A stretch of DNA of 8,756 nt from Acidaminococcaceae bacterium (GCA_024405585.1 JAKSOM010000036.1:1-8756); one strand, 5' to 3'; positions 1-7,113 are shown, numbered from the stretch's first letter. The notes: generated from the letters alone by a model not told the origin. Numbers and translations: made by a program.

Positions 1-93
1 CAGTTGTCCCTGCCTTTGGATGAAAAGGGAGAAGTAGACGGAAAGGCGGCCCGGGAGCAGGTTTTGACGATTGTGAAGGAACAGCAGAACTGA
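1..93 (+). CDS. C-terminal end of an upstream gene, possibly segregation/condensation protein ScpB (partial)
   Basis: Frame 1 is open from the window edge to a TGA at 91-93 and encodes 30 residues, starting QLSLPLDEKGEVDG and ending VKEQQN. The tail is charged and has no recognisable domain. The TGA shares its A with the ATG of the next gene (TGATG), so the two genes are probably translationally coupled. In many Firmicutes the gene just before an RluB-type pseudouridine synthase is scpB, whose product often ends in a Leu/Pro-rich LPPL-like stretch followed by a charged tail. The LSLPLDE segment is compatible with that. The identity is inferred from gene order only; that a coding C-terminus is present is much surer than the name. 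Confidence 0.45.
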   Translation, partial: QLSLPLDEKGEVDGKAAREQVLTIVKEQQN

Positions 94-806
94 TGGAGCG
101 TTTGCAAAAGATTATTGCCGCCGCCGGGATTGCATCCCGTCGGGAGGCGGAGAAAATTATTCTTGCCGGCAGGGTGAAAGTGAATAGTAAGGTTGTAAAT
201 GAGTTGGGGGTCAAGGCGGATCCCAGCCGTGACAAGATAATTGTGGACGGAAAGCCGCTGATGGCGAAAACCAAGAGTTACTATATGTTTTACAAGCCCA
301 GGGGAGTGGTAACTACCATGAAGGACCCGGAGGGGCGAAAGTGTATCAGCGATTTTGTCAAGGGACTGGGTGAACGGGTTTATCCTGTGGGACGGCTGGA
401 TTACAATACGGAGGGGCTTTTGCTTTTGACCAACGATGGGGAATTGGCCCAAAAACTGACCCATCCCAGTTATGAGATTCGTAAGACCTACCGCGTGAAG
501 GTTCTTGGGATAGTGCCTTTTGCAAAGTTGGATAAACTCCGCATGGGGGTGGAGCTGGAGGACGGTTTGACGGCTCCGGCCACGGTGGATTTGATTGGTT
601 ACGACAGGGAAAGAGGGATGACGGAGTTCAATATTACCATCCATGAGGGGAGAAACCGTCAGGTACGGAGAATGTGCGATGTCATCGGTTTTCCGGTGCG
701 TGATTTGCAAAGGACCAAAATGGGACCGCTTGCTTTGCGTGGTCTTGGCAGGGGAAAAATAAGGGAGTTGGATGATGATGAGGTCCAACTGCTGATGAAG
801 ATATGA
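93..806 (+). CDS. rluB: 23S rRNA pseudouridine synthase, RsuA/RluB family
   Basis: This enzyme isomerises a specific uridine in rRNA to pseudouridine. The 237 residues are a normal family length. An S4 RNA-binding domain covers about residues 1-48 (MERLQKIIAAAGIASRREAE, then AGRVKVNSKVV). The catalytic domain carries GRLDYNTEGLLLLTNDGEL starting at G100, in which D103 is the expected catalytic aspartate, and the late family motif EGRNRQVRRM at 185-194. The ATG overlaps the previous stop by one base, with a modest AAGGA at 76-80. The end overlaps the next gene by ATGA (803-806). RluB modifies 23S rRNA near the peptidyl transferase centre; choosing RluB over RsuA or RluE rests on Firmicute gene order and is not proven by the motifs. 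Confidence 0.93.
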   Translation: MERLQKIIAAAGIASRREAEKIILAGRVKVNSKVVNELGVKADPSRDKIIVDGKPLMAKTKSYYMFYKPRGVVTTMKDPEGRKCISDFVKGLGERVYPVGRLDYNTEGLLLLTNDGELAQKLTHPSYEIRKTYRVKVLGIVPFAKLDKLRMGVELEDGLTAPATVDLIGYDRERGMTEFNITIHEGRNRQVRRMCDVIGFPVRDLQRTKMGPLALRGLGRGKIRELDDDEVQLLMKI

Positions 807-2041
807 TTGCTATAGTTGGCGGCGGAGCCGCCGGTCTCCTGGCGGGCATTGCAGCGACGGAGTCGGGGGCCAAGGTGACAATTTTAGAGCGTATGGAACG
901 GCCCGGACGGAAGATGCTGATTACCGGCAAGGGCCGGTGCAATATTACCAATGCAGCGGACTTGGCGGAGATTATCAGGAATATTCCTGGCAACGGCAAG
1001 TTTTTGAATTCGGCTCTGCGGAATTTCACCAATCGGGACATTTGCGCCCTGCTGGAACGTAATGGCTGTCCGGTGAAGGAGGAGCGGGGGAAGCGTATTT
1101 TTCCTGTGAGTGACAAATCTCGGGATGTGGTAGATACCTTGGTGAAAATTTTTCTCAGGCAGGGCGGTGAAATCCTGACGGATGTCAGGGTTACCAAGAT
1201 TGCCTGTGGTGATGGTGCGGTGCAGGGGGTTTGTTTTGGACATACTCAGTTTCTGCCTGCGGAGAAGGTTATTCTCTGTGCGGGGGGCGCCACCTATCCT
1301 TTGACCGGCAGTGACGGCAGCGGGGCGGAACTGGCCAAATCCTTGGGGCACAGGATTATTCCTTTGAAGCCGAGTTTGGTGCCCTTGGTTAGCGACTGGC
1401 CCTATTGCGAGGAATTGCAGGGTTTGAGTTTGCGTAATACTGGTGCGACCCTGACTGCCGGCGGCAAGAAAATTGGTGAGGATTTTGGGGAATTGCTGTT
1501 TACCCATTTTGGGGTAAGCGGTCCCATGGTCTTAAGTTTGAGCAACCTGACTCAAAAGTCCTTGTCGGCGGGCAAGGAAGTGGAGCTGGTGCTGGATTTG
1601 AAGCCGGCTTTGAGCATGGAAAAACTTGACCTTAGGATACAGAGGGATTTTGCTGAATACAGTCGCAAACAGATTGCCAATGGCTTGGGCGCTCTTCTGC
1701 CCAGGAGTATGATAGGTGTGGTGTTGGATATGGCCTATATTGACGAGGAGAAATTTATCAACCAGGTCACTAAGGAGGAAAGACAGCGGCTGGGGAATGT
1801 TCTGAAAAATTTTGTGGTGCCCATAGTGGCCACCAGACCCATCGGGGAAGCTATTGTCACCGCAGGGGGTGTGGATGTGAAGGAGATTAACCCCAAGACC
1901 ATGGAATCCAAATTGGTGAAGGGTCTCTATTTTGCCGGCGAGGTGATGGATGTGGACGGTTACACCGGCGGTTTCAATCTTCAGGCCGCCTTTAGCAGCG
2001 GTTATACGGCAGGCAAATATGCGGTTGCAAGTATGCAATAA
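803..2041 (+). CDS. NAD(P)/FAD-dependent oxidoreductase, HI0933/YhiN family
   Basis: A 412-residue flavoprotein of the HI0933-like family, often labelled aminoacetone oxidase-family FAD-binding enzyme; the physiological substrate is not established. The N-terminus has the Rossmann dinucleotide-binding motif GGGAAG at residues 6-11, followed by an acidic/basic strand end (ILERMERPGRK). The family signature TGKGRCNITNA follows at 41-51. Further conserved blocks are CAGGATYPLTGSDGSG (159-174), LFTHFGVSGP (232-241), AIVTAGGVDVKEI (350-362), and the C-terminal FAD-contacting block running from GLYFAGEVMDVDGYTGG (374-390) into FNLQAAFSSG. No membrane segment or signal peptide is visible, so it should be cytosolic. 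The ATG lies inside the rluB stop (ATGA), implying coupled translation. Its place in this housekeeping operon is common in Firmicutes but does not reveal its role. Confidence 0.93.
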   Translation: MIAIVGGGAAGLLAGIAATESGAKVTILERMERPGRKMLITGKGRCNITNAADLAEIIRNIPGNGKFLNSALRNFTNRDICALLERNGCPVKEERGKRIFPVSDKSRDVVDTLVKIFLRQGGEILTDVRVTKIACGDGAVQGVCFGHTQFLPAEKVILCAGGATYPLTGSDGSGAELAKSLGHRIIPLKPSLVPLVSDWPYCEELQGLSLRNTGATLTAGGKKIGEDFGELLFTHFGVSGPMVLSLSNLTQKSLSAGKEVELVLDLKPALSMEKLDLRIQRDFAEYSRKQIANGLGALLPRSMIGVVLDMAYIDEEKFINQVTKEERQRLGNVLKNFVVPIVATRPIGEAIVTAGGVDVKEINPKTMESKLVKGLYFAGEVMDVDGYTGGFNLQAAFSSGYTAGKYAVASMQ

Positions 2042-2059
2042 AGCGGGAGGAAATTCTTT

Positions 2060-2728
2060 ATGAAAAAGTTGGTGGTTGCCCTTGATGGGCCTGCGGGAGC
2101 GGGGAAAAGTACCATTGCCAAGGCGGTGGCGGAAAAAATCAATTATGCTTATATTGATACTGGAGCCATGTACAGGGCTGTGACCTGGAAGTTTGTGCAG
2201 ACCGGGCATGCCTTCGAAGAAGAGTTTATTGGTGAACTTTCGGAAAAGATGGTGATTGAGTTTCAGCCCCGTGATGGGGTCAATCACGTATTTGCGGATG
2301 GGGTGGAGATAACGGATTTCATTCGCACTCCAGAAATCTCTAAACTGGTTTCACCTCTTTCCGCCATTCCAAGGGTGCGCTTGGCCATGGTTACCCAGCA
2401 AAGACGCATGGGGGAGAAGGGCGGCGTGATTTTGGACGGCAGGGACATCGGCACAGTGGTCTTTCCCAAGGCGGAGTTGAAAATTTTTCTTACTGCATCC
2501 GTGGATGAGCGCGCTCAGAGACGGTACAAGGAAATGCTTGCCAAGGGTATAGATGTGCAATTGGATGTGGTGAAGACGGAGATTGCCCAGAGGGATTATC
2601 AGGACAGCCACAGGGCTGTTAGTCCCCTGAAACAGGCGGAGGACGCCATTCTTCTTGACAGTACTGGCAAAAGCATTGACCAGGTGGCGGATTTCATCAT
2701 TAAGAAAATAGAGGAGAAAGCAAAGTAG
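2060..2728 (+). CDS. cmk: Cytidylate kinase (CMP/dCMP kinase)
   Basis: Transfers phosphate from ATP to CMP or dCMP, feeding CTP and dCTP pools for RNA, DNA and phospholipid synthesis. The 222 residues match the usual bacterial length. Visible elements are the Walker A loop GPAGAGKST (10-18), the NMP-binding segment DTGAMYRA (33-40), the DGRDIGTVVFP block (126-136), and the lid and C-terminal segment RDYQDSHRAVSPL (178-190) followed by ILLDST. The ATG is preceded by a clear Shine-Dalgarno, GGGAGGAAA at 2045-2053, in an 18-base gap after the flavoprotein gene. This is the only gene of the operon's first half with a strong ribosome site and no overlap with its predecessor. The stop overlaps the GTG of plsC by one base (TAGTG). 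Confidence 0.97.
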   Translation: MKKLVVALDGPAGAGKSTIAKAVAEKINYAYIDTGAMYRAVTWKFVQTGHAFEEEFIGELSEKMVIEFQPRDGVNHVFADGVEITDFIRTPEISKLVSPLSAIPRVRLAMVTQQRRMGEKGGVILDGRDIGTVVFPKAELKIFLTASVDERAQRRYKEMLAKGIDVQLDVVKTEIAQRDYQDSHRAVSPLKQAEDAILLDSTGKSIDQVADFIIKKIEEKAK

Positions 2729-3342
2729 TGGATAAATTTCCCTTTTGGTATGCACCTACAAAAATTTTTTTCAAAGTGGTAATGAAGGTTTTTTTCCGTT
2801 TGGAAGTACGTAATGAGGAACGTTTTCCCCTTGAAGGGCCCGTGGTTTTGGCCTGTAATCATGTGAGCAATGCGGATCCGCCTCTGGTGGGCGTGGCCTG
2901 CCCCCGGAAGGTGAATATTATGGCCAAGGAGGAACTTTTTGTTCCCGTCATTGGCACAATCTTCCGCTTCTTGGGCGCTTTTCCGGTACGCAGGGGCGGA
3001 GCGGACAGGGCTGCCATCAAGCATGGGATTGATATCCTGAAGAAGGGGGAATGTCTGATCATTTTTCCGGAAGGGACCCGCAGTCGTACCGGTCAGTTGG
3101 GCAAGGCCCAGCCCGGCGCACTGATGATGGCTTCCAAAGCCGGCGCCACTATTGTTCCCACCTGCATTGTGGGTACGGACTTTGTCCGGGAGAAACGCTG
3201 GTGGCCCAAGGTGGTGGTTTCCTTTGCGGAACCAATACCTTTTCCAAAAGGTGATGTGAACAAAGAAGTTGTGCACTCCCTGACGGAAGAAATGATGCAA
3301 CGCATCGGGGCGGAGATGGAACTGGTGAAAGGTATTCGTTAG
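2728..3342 (+). CDS. plsC: 1-acyl-sn-glycerol-3-phosphate acyltransferase (PlsC family)
   Basis: Acylates lysophosphatidic acid to phosphatidic acid at the inner membrane surface, the second acylation of glycerophospholipid synthesis. The 204 residues carry the HX4D catalytic motif in NHVSNADPP (H45, D50), the GAFPVRRGG block (83-91), the substrate-phosphate motif FPEGTRSRTG (113-122), and IVPTCIVGT (142-150). The hydrophobic/basic N-terminus (residues 5-25) could lie on the membrane. The start chosen is a GTG at 2728 that shares one base with the cmk stop. It is supported by GAGGAG at 2711-2716 and because it keeps the full N-terminal segment; the first internal ATG would remove 18 residues. 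The cmk-plsC pairing is frequent in Firmicutes and links CTP supply to phospholipid synthesis. Confidence 0.94.
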   Translation: MDKFPFWYAPTKIFFKVVMKVFFRLEVRNEERFPLEGPVVLACNHVSNADPPLVGVACPRKVNIMAKEELFVPVIGTIFRFLGAFPVRRGGADRAAIKHGIDILKKGECLIIFPEGTRSRTGQLGKAQPGALMMASKAGATIVPTCIVGTDFVREKRWWPKVVVSFAEPIPFPKGDVNKEVVHSLTEEMMQRIGAEMELVKGIR

Positions 3343-3348
3343 TTTGTT

Positions 3349-5409
3349 ATGAAGGTTTTTGTTGCTGAATATGCGGGTTATTGTTATGGTGTGAAACGGG
3401 CCGTGGGATTGGCCCTGGCCCAAGTGGGGAAGGATAGGTCGGCAGCCACACTGGGACCATTGATACATAATCCCCAATTTATCGAGGAACTTCGGGAAAA
3501 AGGTATCGGGTGTAAGAATGAACTGTCCGAATTTAAAAAGGGTGAAAAGATAATTCTTCGCTCTCACGGAGTTGGTCCGGAAATTTACAAAGAGATAGCC
3601 AAGCAGGATTTGGAATTGGTGGATGCCACCTGCCCCAACGTGAAAATGGCTCAGCAGAAGGCCTGGCAGGCGGTTGAGGACGGTTATTTACCGGTTATAA
3701 TAGGTGAGAAAGAACACCCTGAAGTAAAAAGTATAAAAAATTGGACACAAAATGAAGGATTTGTGGTAGAATATAAGGGTGATATAGGGAAACTCCCCTT
3801 TGCAGACAAATATGCGGTGATTGTGCAGACCACTTTTGAACAGGAAAGGTATGAGCAACTGCTGTCGGAATTGCAGAGGAAAAGGCCCGGGTCATATCGG
3901 GTGGAGAATACTATATGCCACGCCACCCATGAGCGGCAGACAGCGGCTTTGGAACTGGCGGGGCAGGTGGATGCCATGGTGGTCATCGGGGGACACAATA
4001 GTGCCAACACCAGACATCTGGCAGATATAGTGAAGAAAAAGTGCAACCTGGTTCTTCACATTGAGACCATCAGGGAATTGGATAGGGATTTTTTCAAAGG
4101 TTGCAATAAAATCGGCATCACGGCTGGAGCATCAACTCCTGACCGTTTAATTAAGGAGGCAGTTGTATTTATGGAAAACATGGAAAACATGGAGAGTTTC
4201 GAGGAGTTGCTCGAAAAAGAGAAAGGAGTGAAGGTTTATCCGGGAGCTGTTCTGGACACTGAAGTCATCCAAAAAGACAAGGATGGCGTGTATGTAGCGT
4301 TTGGCTACATGAAAGAGGGTTTCATCCCTTACAATGAATGGTCAACTACACAAAGTGCTGAAGAACTTTTTAACACGATTGAAATCGGAACCAAAACTGA
4401 AGCCAAAGTTGTGCTCAGTAGTGGCAAGGAAGATTTTATTCGCATGTCCAAGGTTCGTGCCGATCGTGAAGCGTCTTGGAAAAACGTCGCACCTCTGGCG
4501 GAAGGAGAGACACGCTTGGCGACTGTGAAAGTTCTTCGAGTGATTAGGAATAATAAAACGAAGAATATCGTGGGCCTTTCCGTATTCGTAGAAGACGTGG
4601 AGGGCTTTATGCCTGCCAGTCATGTGGAATTGCGTCGGGTTGAGGACTTTGACCAATATGTTGGCAAGGAATTGCAGGCGGAGATTATCGAAGTCAATTT
4701 GGAAGAGCGTCGTCTGGTGGTTTCCCGCCGTAATTTGCTCCGCCAGGAAAAAGAGGAGCGGAGGGAGCAACGGGAGGCACGCATCGCCGCTGCCCGTGAA
4801 GCAAGGGCTGCTGCTGCAGAAGCCGCTATGGAAACCATTGAAGAGGGCACTTTCGTTACCGGCAAAGTTGTGAAAGTTGCGGAATTTGGCTTGTTTGTGG
4901 AAATTGCCAAGGGTCTGGTGGGTTTGGTTCATTCCACGGAACTGAGCTGGGAGCGGGGTGTGAAGCCTGCTGATGTTGCCCAGGAGGGTGATGAGGTACA
5001 GGTCATGATCAAACGCATCGACAAGGAAGCTAAACGTGTCGGGCTTTCCATCAAAGCTACCCTGGATGATCCTTGGAAGATCGCTGCTGATGAATTCCCC
5101 ATCGGTCAGGTGTTCACCGGTAAAGTTGTGAAGTTCCTGGCCTTTGGCGCTATTGTCAAACTTTCCGATAAAATTGAAGGTTTGGTGCATGTGTCCGAAG
5201 TCAGCAACGAGCGTGTTGCCAAAGCCGAGGATGTATTGGAAGTTGGTCAAGAGGTTAAGGTTATGGTACTCAAGGTTGATTATGCTGCCAAGAAAATGGG
5301 CCTCAGCATTGCCAAGGCCACTCAGGCGGCAGATGAAGCCGGTTATGAGAACTACATGGGCAAGAGCAAGGGCCTTACTACTGATCTGTCCGATAAATTT
5401 GAAAAATAA
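3349..5409 (+). CDS. ispH: Bifunctional 4-hydroxy-3-methylbut-2-enyl diphosphate reductase (IspH) / 30S ribosomal protein S1 fusion
   Basis: A 686-residue fusion. Residues 1 to about 274 are IspH, the last enzyme of the MEP isoprenoid pathway, reducing HMBPP to IPP and DMAPP with a 4Fe-4S cluster. The three cluster cysteines are C12 (GYCYGV), C95 (DATCPNV) and C190 (NTICHATHERQ). Substrate residues are H40, H73 (RSHG), H123 and E125 (KEHPEV), plus S218 and N220 in GGHNSANT. The usual second Ser of that motif is Ala (A219), probably a tolerated change. Residues 275-686 hold four S1 (OB-fold) RNA-binding repeats at about 297-370 (degenerate), 385-461, 498-571 and 584-658. A Glu/Arg/Ala-rich linker (465-494) separates repeats 2 and 3. 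Such fusions are known in Negativicutes and some Clostridia. The annotated ATG has only a poor, distant AAAGG (3328-3332); a much better ribosome site lies inside the gene before the S1 part. Confidence 0.95.
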   Translation: MKVFVAEYAGYCYGVKRAVGLALAQVGKDRSAATLGPLIHNPQFIEELREKGIGCKNELSEFKKGEKIILRSHGVGPEIYKEIAKQDLELVDATCPNVKMAQQKAWQAVEDGYLPVIIGEKEHPEVKSIKNWTQNEGFVVEYKGDIGKLPFADKYAVIVQTTFEQERYEQLLSELQRKRPGSYRVENTICHATHERQTAALELAGQVDAMVVIGGHNSANTRHLADIVKKKCNLVLHIETIRELDRDFFKGCNKIGITAGASTPDRLIKEAVVFMENMENMESFEELLEKEKGVKVYPGAVLDTEVIQKDKDGVYVAFGYMKEGFIPYNEWSTTQSAEELFNTIEIGTKTEAKVVLSSGKEDFIRMSKVRADREASWKNVAPLAEGETRLATVKVLRVIRNNKTKNIVGLSVFVEDVEGFMPASHVELRRVEDFDQYVGKELQAEIIEVNLEERRLVVSRRNLLRQEKEERREQREARIAAAREARAAAAEAAMETIEEGTFVTGKVVKVAEFGLFVEIAKGLVGLVHSTELSWERGVKPADVAQEGDEVQVMIKRIDKEAKRVGLSIKATLDDPWKIAADEFPIGQVFTGKVVKFLAFGAIVKLSDKIEGLVHVSEVSNERVAKAEDVLEVGQEVKVMVLKVDYAAKKMGLSIAKATQAADEAGYENYMGKSKGLTTDLSDKFEK
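3741..3772 (+). promoter_or_regulatory. Possible promoter inside the ispH half
   Basis: A locally AT-rich stretch within ispH contains TTTGTGGTAGAAT (3760-3772), an extended -10 (TGG before TAGAAT). It matches the promoter-like TTTGTGGTATAAT at 5541-5553 in 12 of 13 bases. TTGGACA at 3741-3747 could serve as a -35 but gives a spacer of 19-20 bases, longer than ideal. It would lie about 400 bases ahead of the S1 module. Coding constraint alone could create this; confidence is low. Confidence 0.25.
4152..4173 (+). promoter_or_regulatory. Internal Shine-Dalgarno and in-frame ATG at the start of the S1 module
   Basis: TAAGGAGG at 4152-4159 is a near-perfect Shine-Dalgarno, and an ATG in frame with the fusion follows after 11 bases (4171, Met275). 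Further in-frame ATGs at 4180 and 4189 (Met278, Met281) extend the choice. Met275 falls at the boundary between the IspH domain and the S1 repeats. Initiation here would give a free four-repeat S1 protein of 412 residues or slightly fewer. Caution: the AAG GAG codons encode part of an IKE segment that is common near IspH C-termini, so the match may be partly protein-driven. Confidence 0.5.
4171..4188 (+). repeat. Tandem 9-bp repeat (ATGGAAAAC x2) in the fusion linker
   Basis: Two exact head-to-tail copies of ATGGAAAAC (4171-4179, 4180-4188) are followed by a degraded third copy, ATGGAGAGT. They encode MENMENMES at the IspH/S1 junction. Each copy adds an in-frame ATG downstream of the internal Shine-Dalgarno. 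Being nine bases long, copy-number change would not shift the frame. Confidence 0.8.
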
Positions 5410-5420
5410 ATCAATTTTAA

Positions 5421-5458
5421 GAATTCCCCTGCCTAAACAGGCCGGGGAATTTTTGTTT
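5421..5458 (+). terminator. Rho-independent terminator after the ispH-rpsA operon
   Basis: The arms AATTCCCCTGCCT (5422-5434) and AGGCCGGGGAATT (5439-5451) pair over 13 positions with one T-C mismatch, closing an AAAC loop. A T-rich tail, TTTTGTTT, follows. The hairpin starts 12 bases after the ispH-rpsA stop and marks the end of the first operon. Confidence 0.9.
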
Positions 5459-5544
5459 GCTGAAAGGTTGTTATCTGCTTTTTTTGATGGGAAGTTGAAA
5501 ATCAGCAAGGAAAACAAAAAATACAATAATAAAAGGGATATTTG

Positions 5545-5553
5545 TGGTATAAT
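5545..5553 (+). promoter_or_regulatory. Extended -10 promoter for the 5'-nucleotidase/spoIID/queA unit
   Basis: TGGTATAAT gives a consensus -10 (TATAAT, 5548-5553) with the TGN extension. No good TTGACA is present 16-18 bases upstream, as is usual when the extension compensates. The rest of the 5459-5540 gap is AT-rich with no other clear feature. A start site 6-7 bases downstream would fall at about 5560, giving almost no leader before the ATG at 5563. Confidence 0.6.
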
Positions 5554-5562
5554 ACGTTTATC

Positions 5563-7112
5563 ATGATTAGAATAATATTTTGTGTCATTTTTTCTTTGTT
5601 CTTGTGTTTTACCGTATTAGCTCAGGAGATTACCATCCTTCATACTAATGACATTCATTGTGCTGTGGATGAGGGGGTGGAGTTGAGTGGTGTTTCCTGG
5701 TTGTGGCTGCGGGTGATGCGGTGCAGGGTGCACCCCTGGGGACCCTTACTCGTGGTGCCGCCATCGTACGGCTGATGAATGCTGCGGAGTATGATTTTGC
5801 TATTCCCGGCAATCATGAGTTCGATTACGGCATGGAGGATTTTAAGGTTTTGGCTGGCAGTTTGAGTTGCCAGTATTATTCGGCTAATATTACGGAGCGG
5901 GGCAAACTGTTGCTGGAGCCATATAAGATGTTCTATTTTGAGAATACCCAGGTGGCTTTTGTAGGGGTGACAACGCCTGCAACATTGTCTTCCACTAATC
6001 CTTCTTTCTTTTATGAGCCGGGGAATCCCAAAAAGAGGATTTATTCTTTTGGGGAGGCGGCTAGGGGCAGTAAGTTTGCCTTTTATGACCATGTGCAGAA
6101 GGCGGTGAATCAGGCCCGGAAGAAGGGGGCAAAGTATGTGATTCTTGTGGCCCATTTGGGTAATCATGTGCGTTGGTGGAGCGTTCGGGATTTGTTGAAA
6201 AATTTGCGTGGGGTGGATGCGGTGATTGACGGCCACAGCCACGAGGATTATATTGAAATGATGCCGGATGCTACCGGCAGGGAGGTTCCGGTGACTCAGA
6301 CCGGAACCCGTCTGGCTCGAGTAGGCCGGATTACCATCAGTGACGATGGCAAATTGAAGGCGGATAAAATTCAATTTGTAGGCGGCAAGGATGAGGTGGT
6401 GGCCGAGGGCATCAGGATTGAAAAGGGCGAGTATGAAGGTCTTTTAATGAATACTCTGGGGCATACCGGGTATCCGCTTTGCATCAATAATCCTGAAACC
6501 AAGGTCCGTATGGTGCGGAACAGTGAGAGCAATCTGGGTGATATGGTGGCGGACGCCTACAGGATCATTTTGGGTACGGATATAGGTGTGGCCAATGGTG
6601 GCGGTTTGCATGGCGGCATAGGTGCCGGGATGATTACCTACAGAGATGCTCTGACGGTGAGCCCTTTTGGCAACCGGCTCTGTGTGGTTGAACTTTCCGG
6701 ACGGCAGATTTTGGATGTTTTGGAATATAGTGTACATCGTTGTCCGGAGGAGTTTGGCGGTTTTTTGCAGGTGAGCGGGCTCAGTTTTGATGTAAATTTG
6801 GCCATCCCCAGCTCCGTCAGGGTCAGAAACGGAGTTTTTGACGGGGTCAGGGGTCCCAGGCGGGTCAGCAATGTGAAGATTGGCGGAGTTCTTTTGGTGC
6901 CTAACAAGATGTATACTGTAGCGGGAAACAACTATATCCTGATGGCAGGCGGAAACGGTTATTCCATGTTGCAGCAAAATATCCGTTGCCGTCAGGTGCG
7001 GCTGACGGATGTGGACGCATTGCAGGAGTATATCCATACTCATTTGCAGGGTATTGTGCCGGATGTTTATCAGAATCCCCAGGGGGCAGGAAGGATTAAT
7101 TTTTTGAAATAG
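5563..7112 (+). pseudogene. Frameshifted secreted 5'-nucleotidase / UshA-type metallophosphoesterase
   Basis: The intact family enzyme is an exported metallophosphatase that hydrolyses nucleotides or similar phosphoesters. The frame from ATG 5563 gives a signal peptide (MIRIIFCVIFSLFLCFTVLAQ) and the first metal motif ILHTNDIHC, then drifts into unrelated sequence and stops at 5773-5775. The other frame, carrying the rest from about 5690 to the TAG at 7110-7112, has AAGDAVQGAPLG, GNHEFDYG, VAHLGNH and DGHSHE. Its C-terminal nucleotidase domain has NSESNLGDMVADAYR, PFGN and GGFLQVSGL. Roughly 15 residues expected between the DIH and GD motifs are missing, so a short deletion not divisible by three explains the shift. 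Conserved sites are also changed: VDAGD reads VAAGD, NGGGIR reads NGGGLH and GGDGY reads GGNGY. A GTG at 5703 could start the second frame but would lack both the signal peptide and the D-x-H metal ligands. Sequencing error cannot be excluded. Confidence 0.85.
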
Positions 7113-7113
7113 T

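Noticed and set aside
2599..3567. Minus-strand open frame (322 codons) across cmk, plsC and ispH
   Set aside because: It spans three clearly coding genes on the other strand and has no recognisable motif, so it is a by-product of their codon use.
3997..4008. Ser to Ala change in the IspH GGHNSANT motif as loss of function
   Set aside because: This position varies among IspH proteins as far as I recall, and all three cluster cysteines and the key His, Glu and Asn residues are present.
4740..4850. GCT/GCA-rich repeat in the S1 linker as a possible unstable repeat
   Set aside because: It encodes an ordinary charged Ala/Arg/Glu linker between S1 repeats 2 and 3 and has no exact tandem unit.
4342..5526. 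Long open frame (394 codons) on the minus strand opposite the S1 repeats
   Set aside because: It lies wholly antisense to well-conserved S1 domains, runs through the terminator hairpin, and shows no domain, ribosome site or sensible composition.
5690..5710. Programmed ribosomal frameshifting joining the two nucleotidase frames
   Set aside because: No slippery heptamer or following stem is evident, and about 15 conserved-region residues are missing, which a shift would not restore.
5563..5775. The 5' nucleotidase fragment as a separate small secreted protein
   Set aside because: After HTNDIHCAVDEGVELSGV the sequence is simply the shifted frame of the downstream enzyme, so it is a broken end and not a peptide gene.
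5655..6374. Minus-strand open frame opposite the nucleotidase
   Set aside because: The plus strand carries clear metallophosphatase motifs here and the antisense translation resembles nothing; it cannot explain the frameshift.
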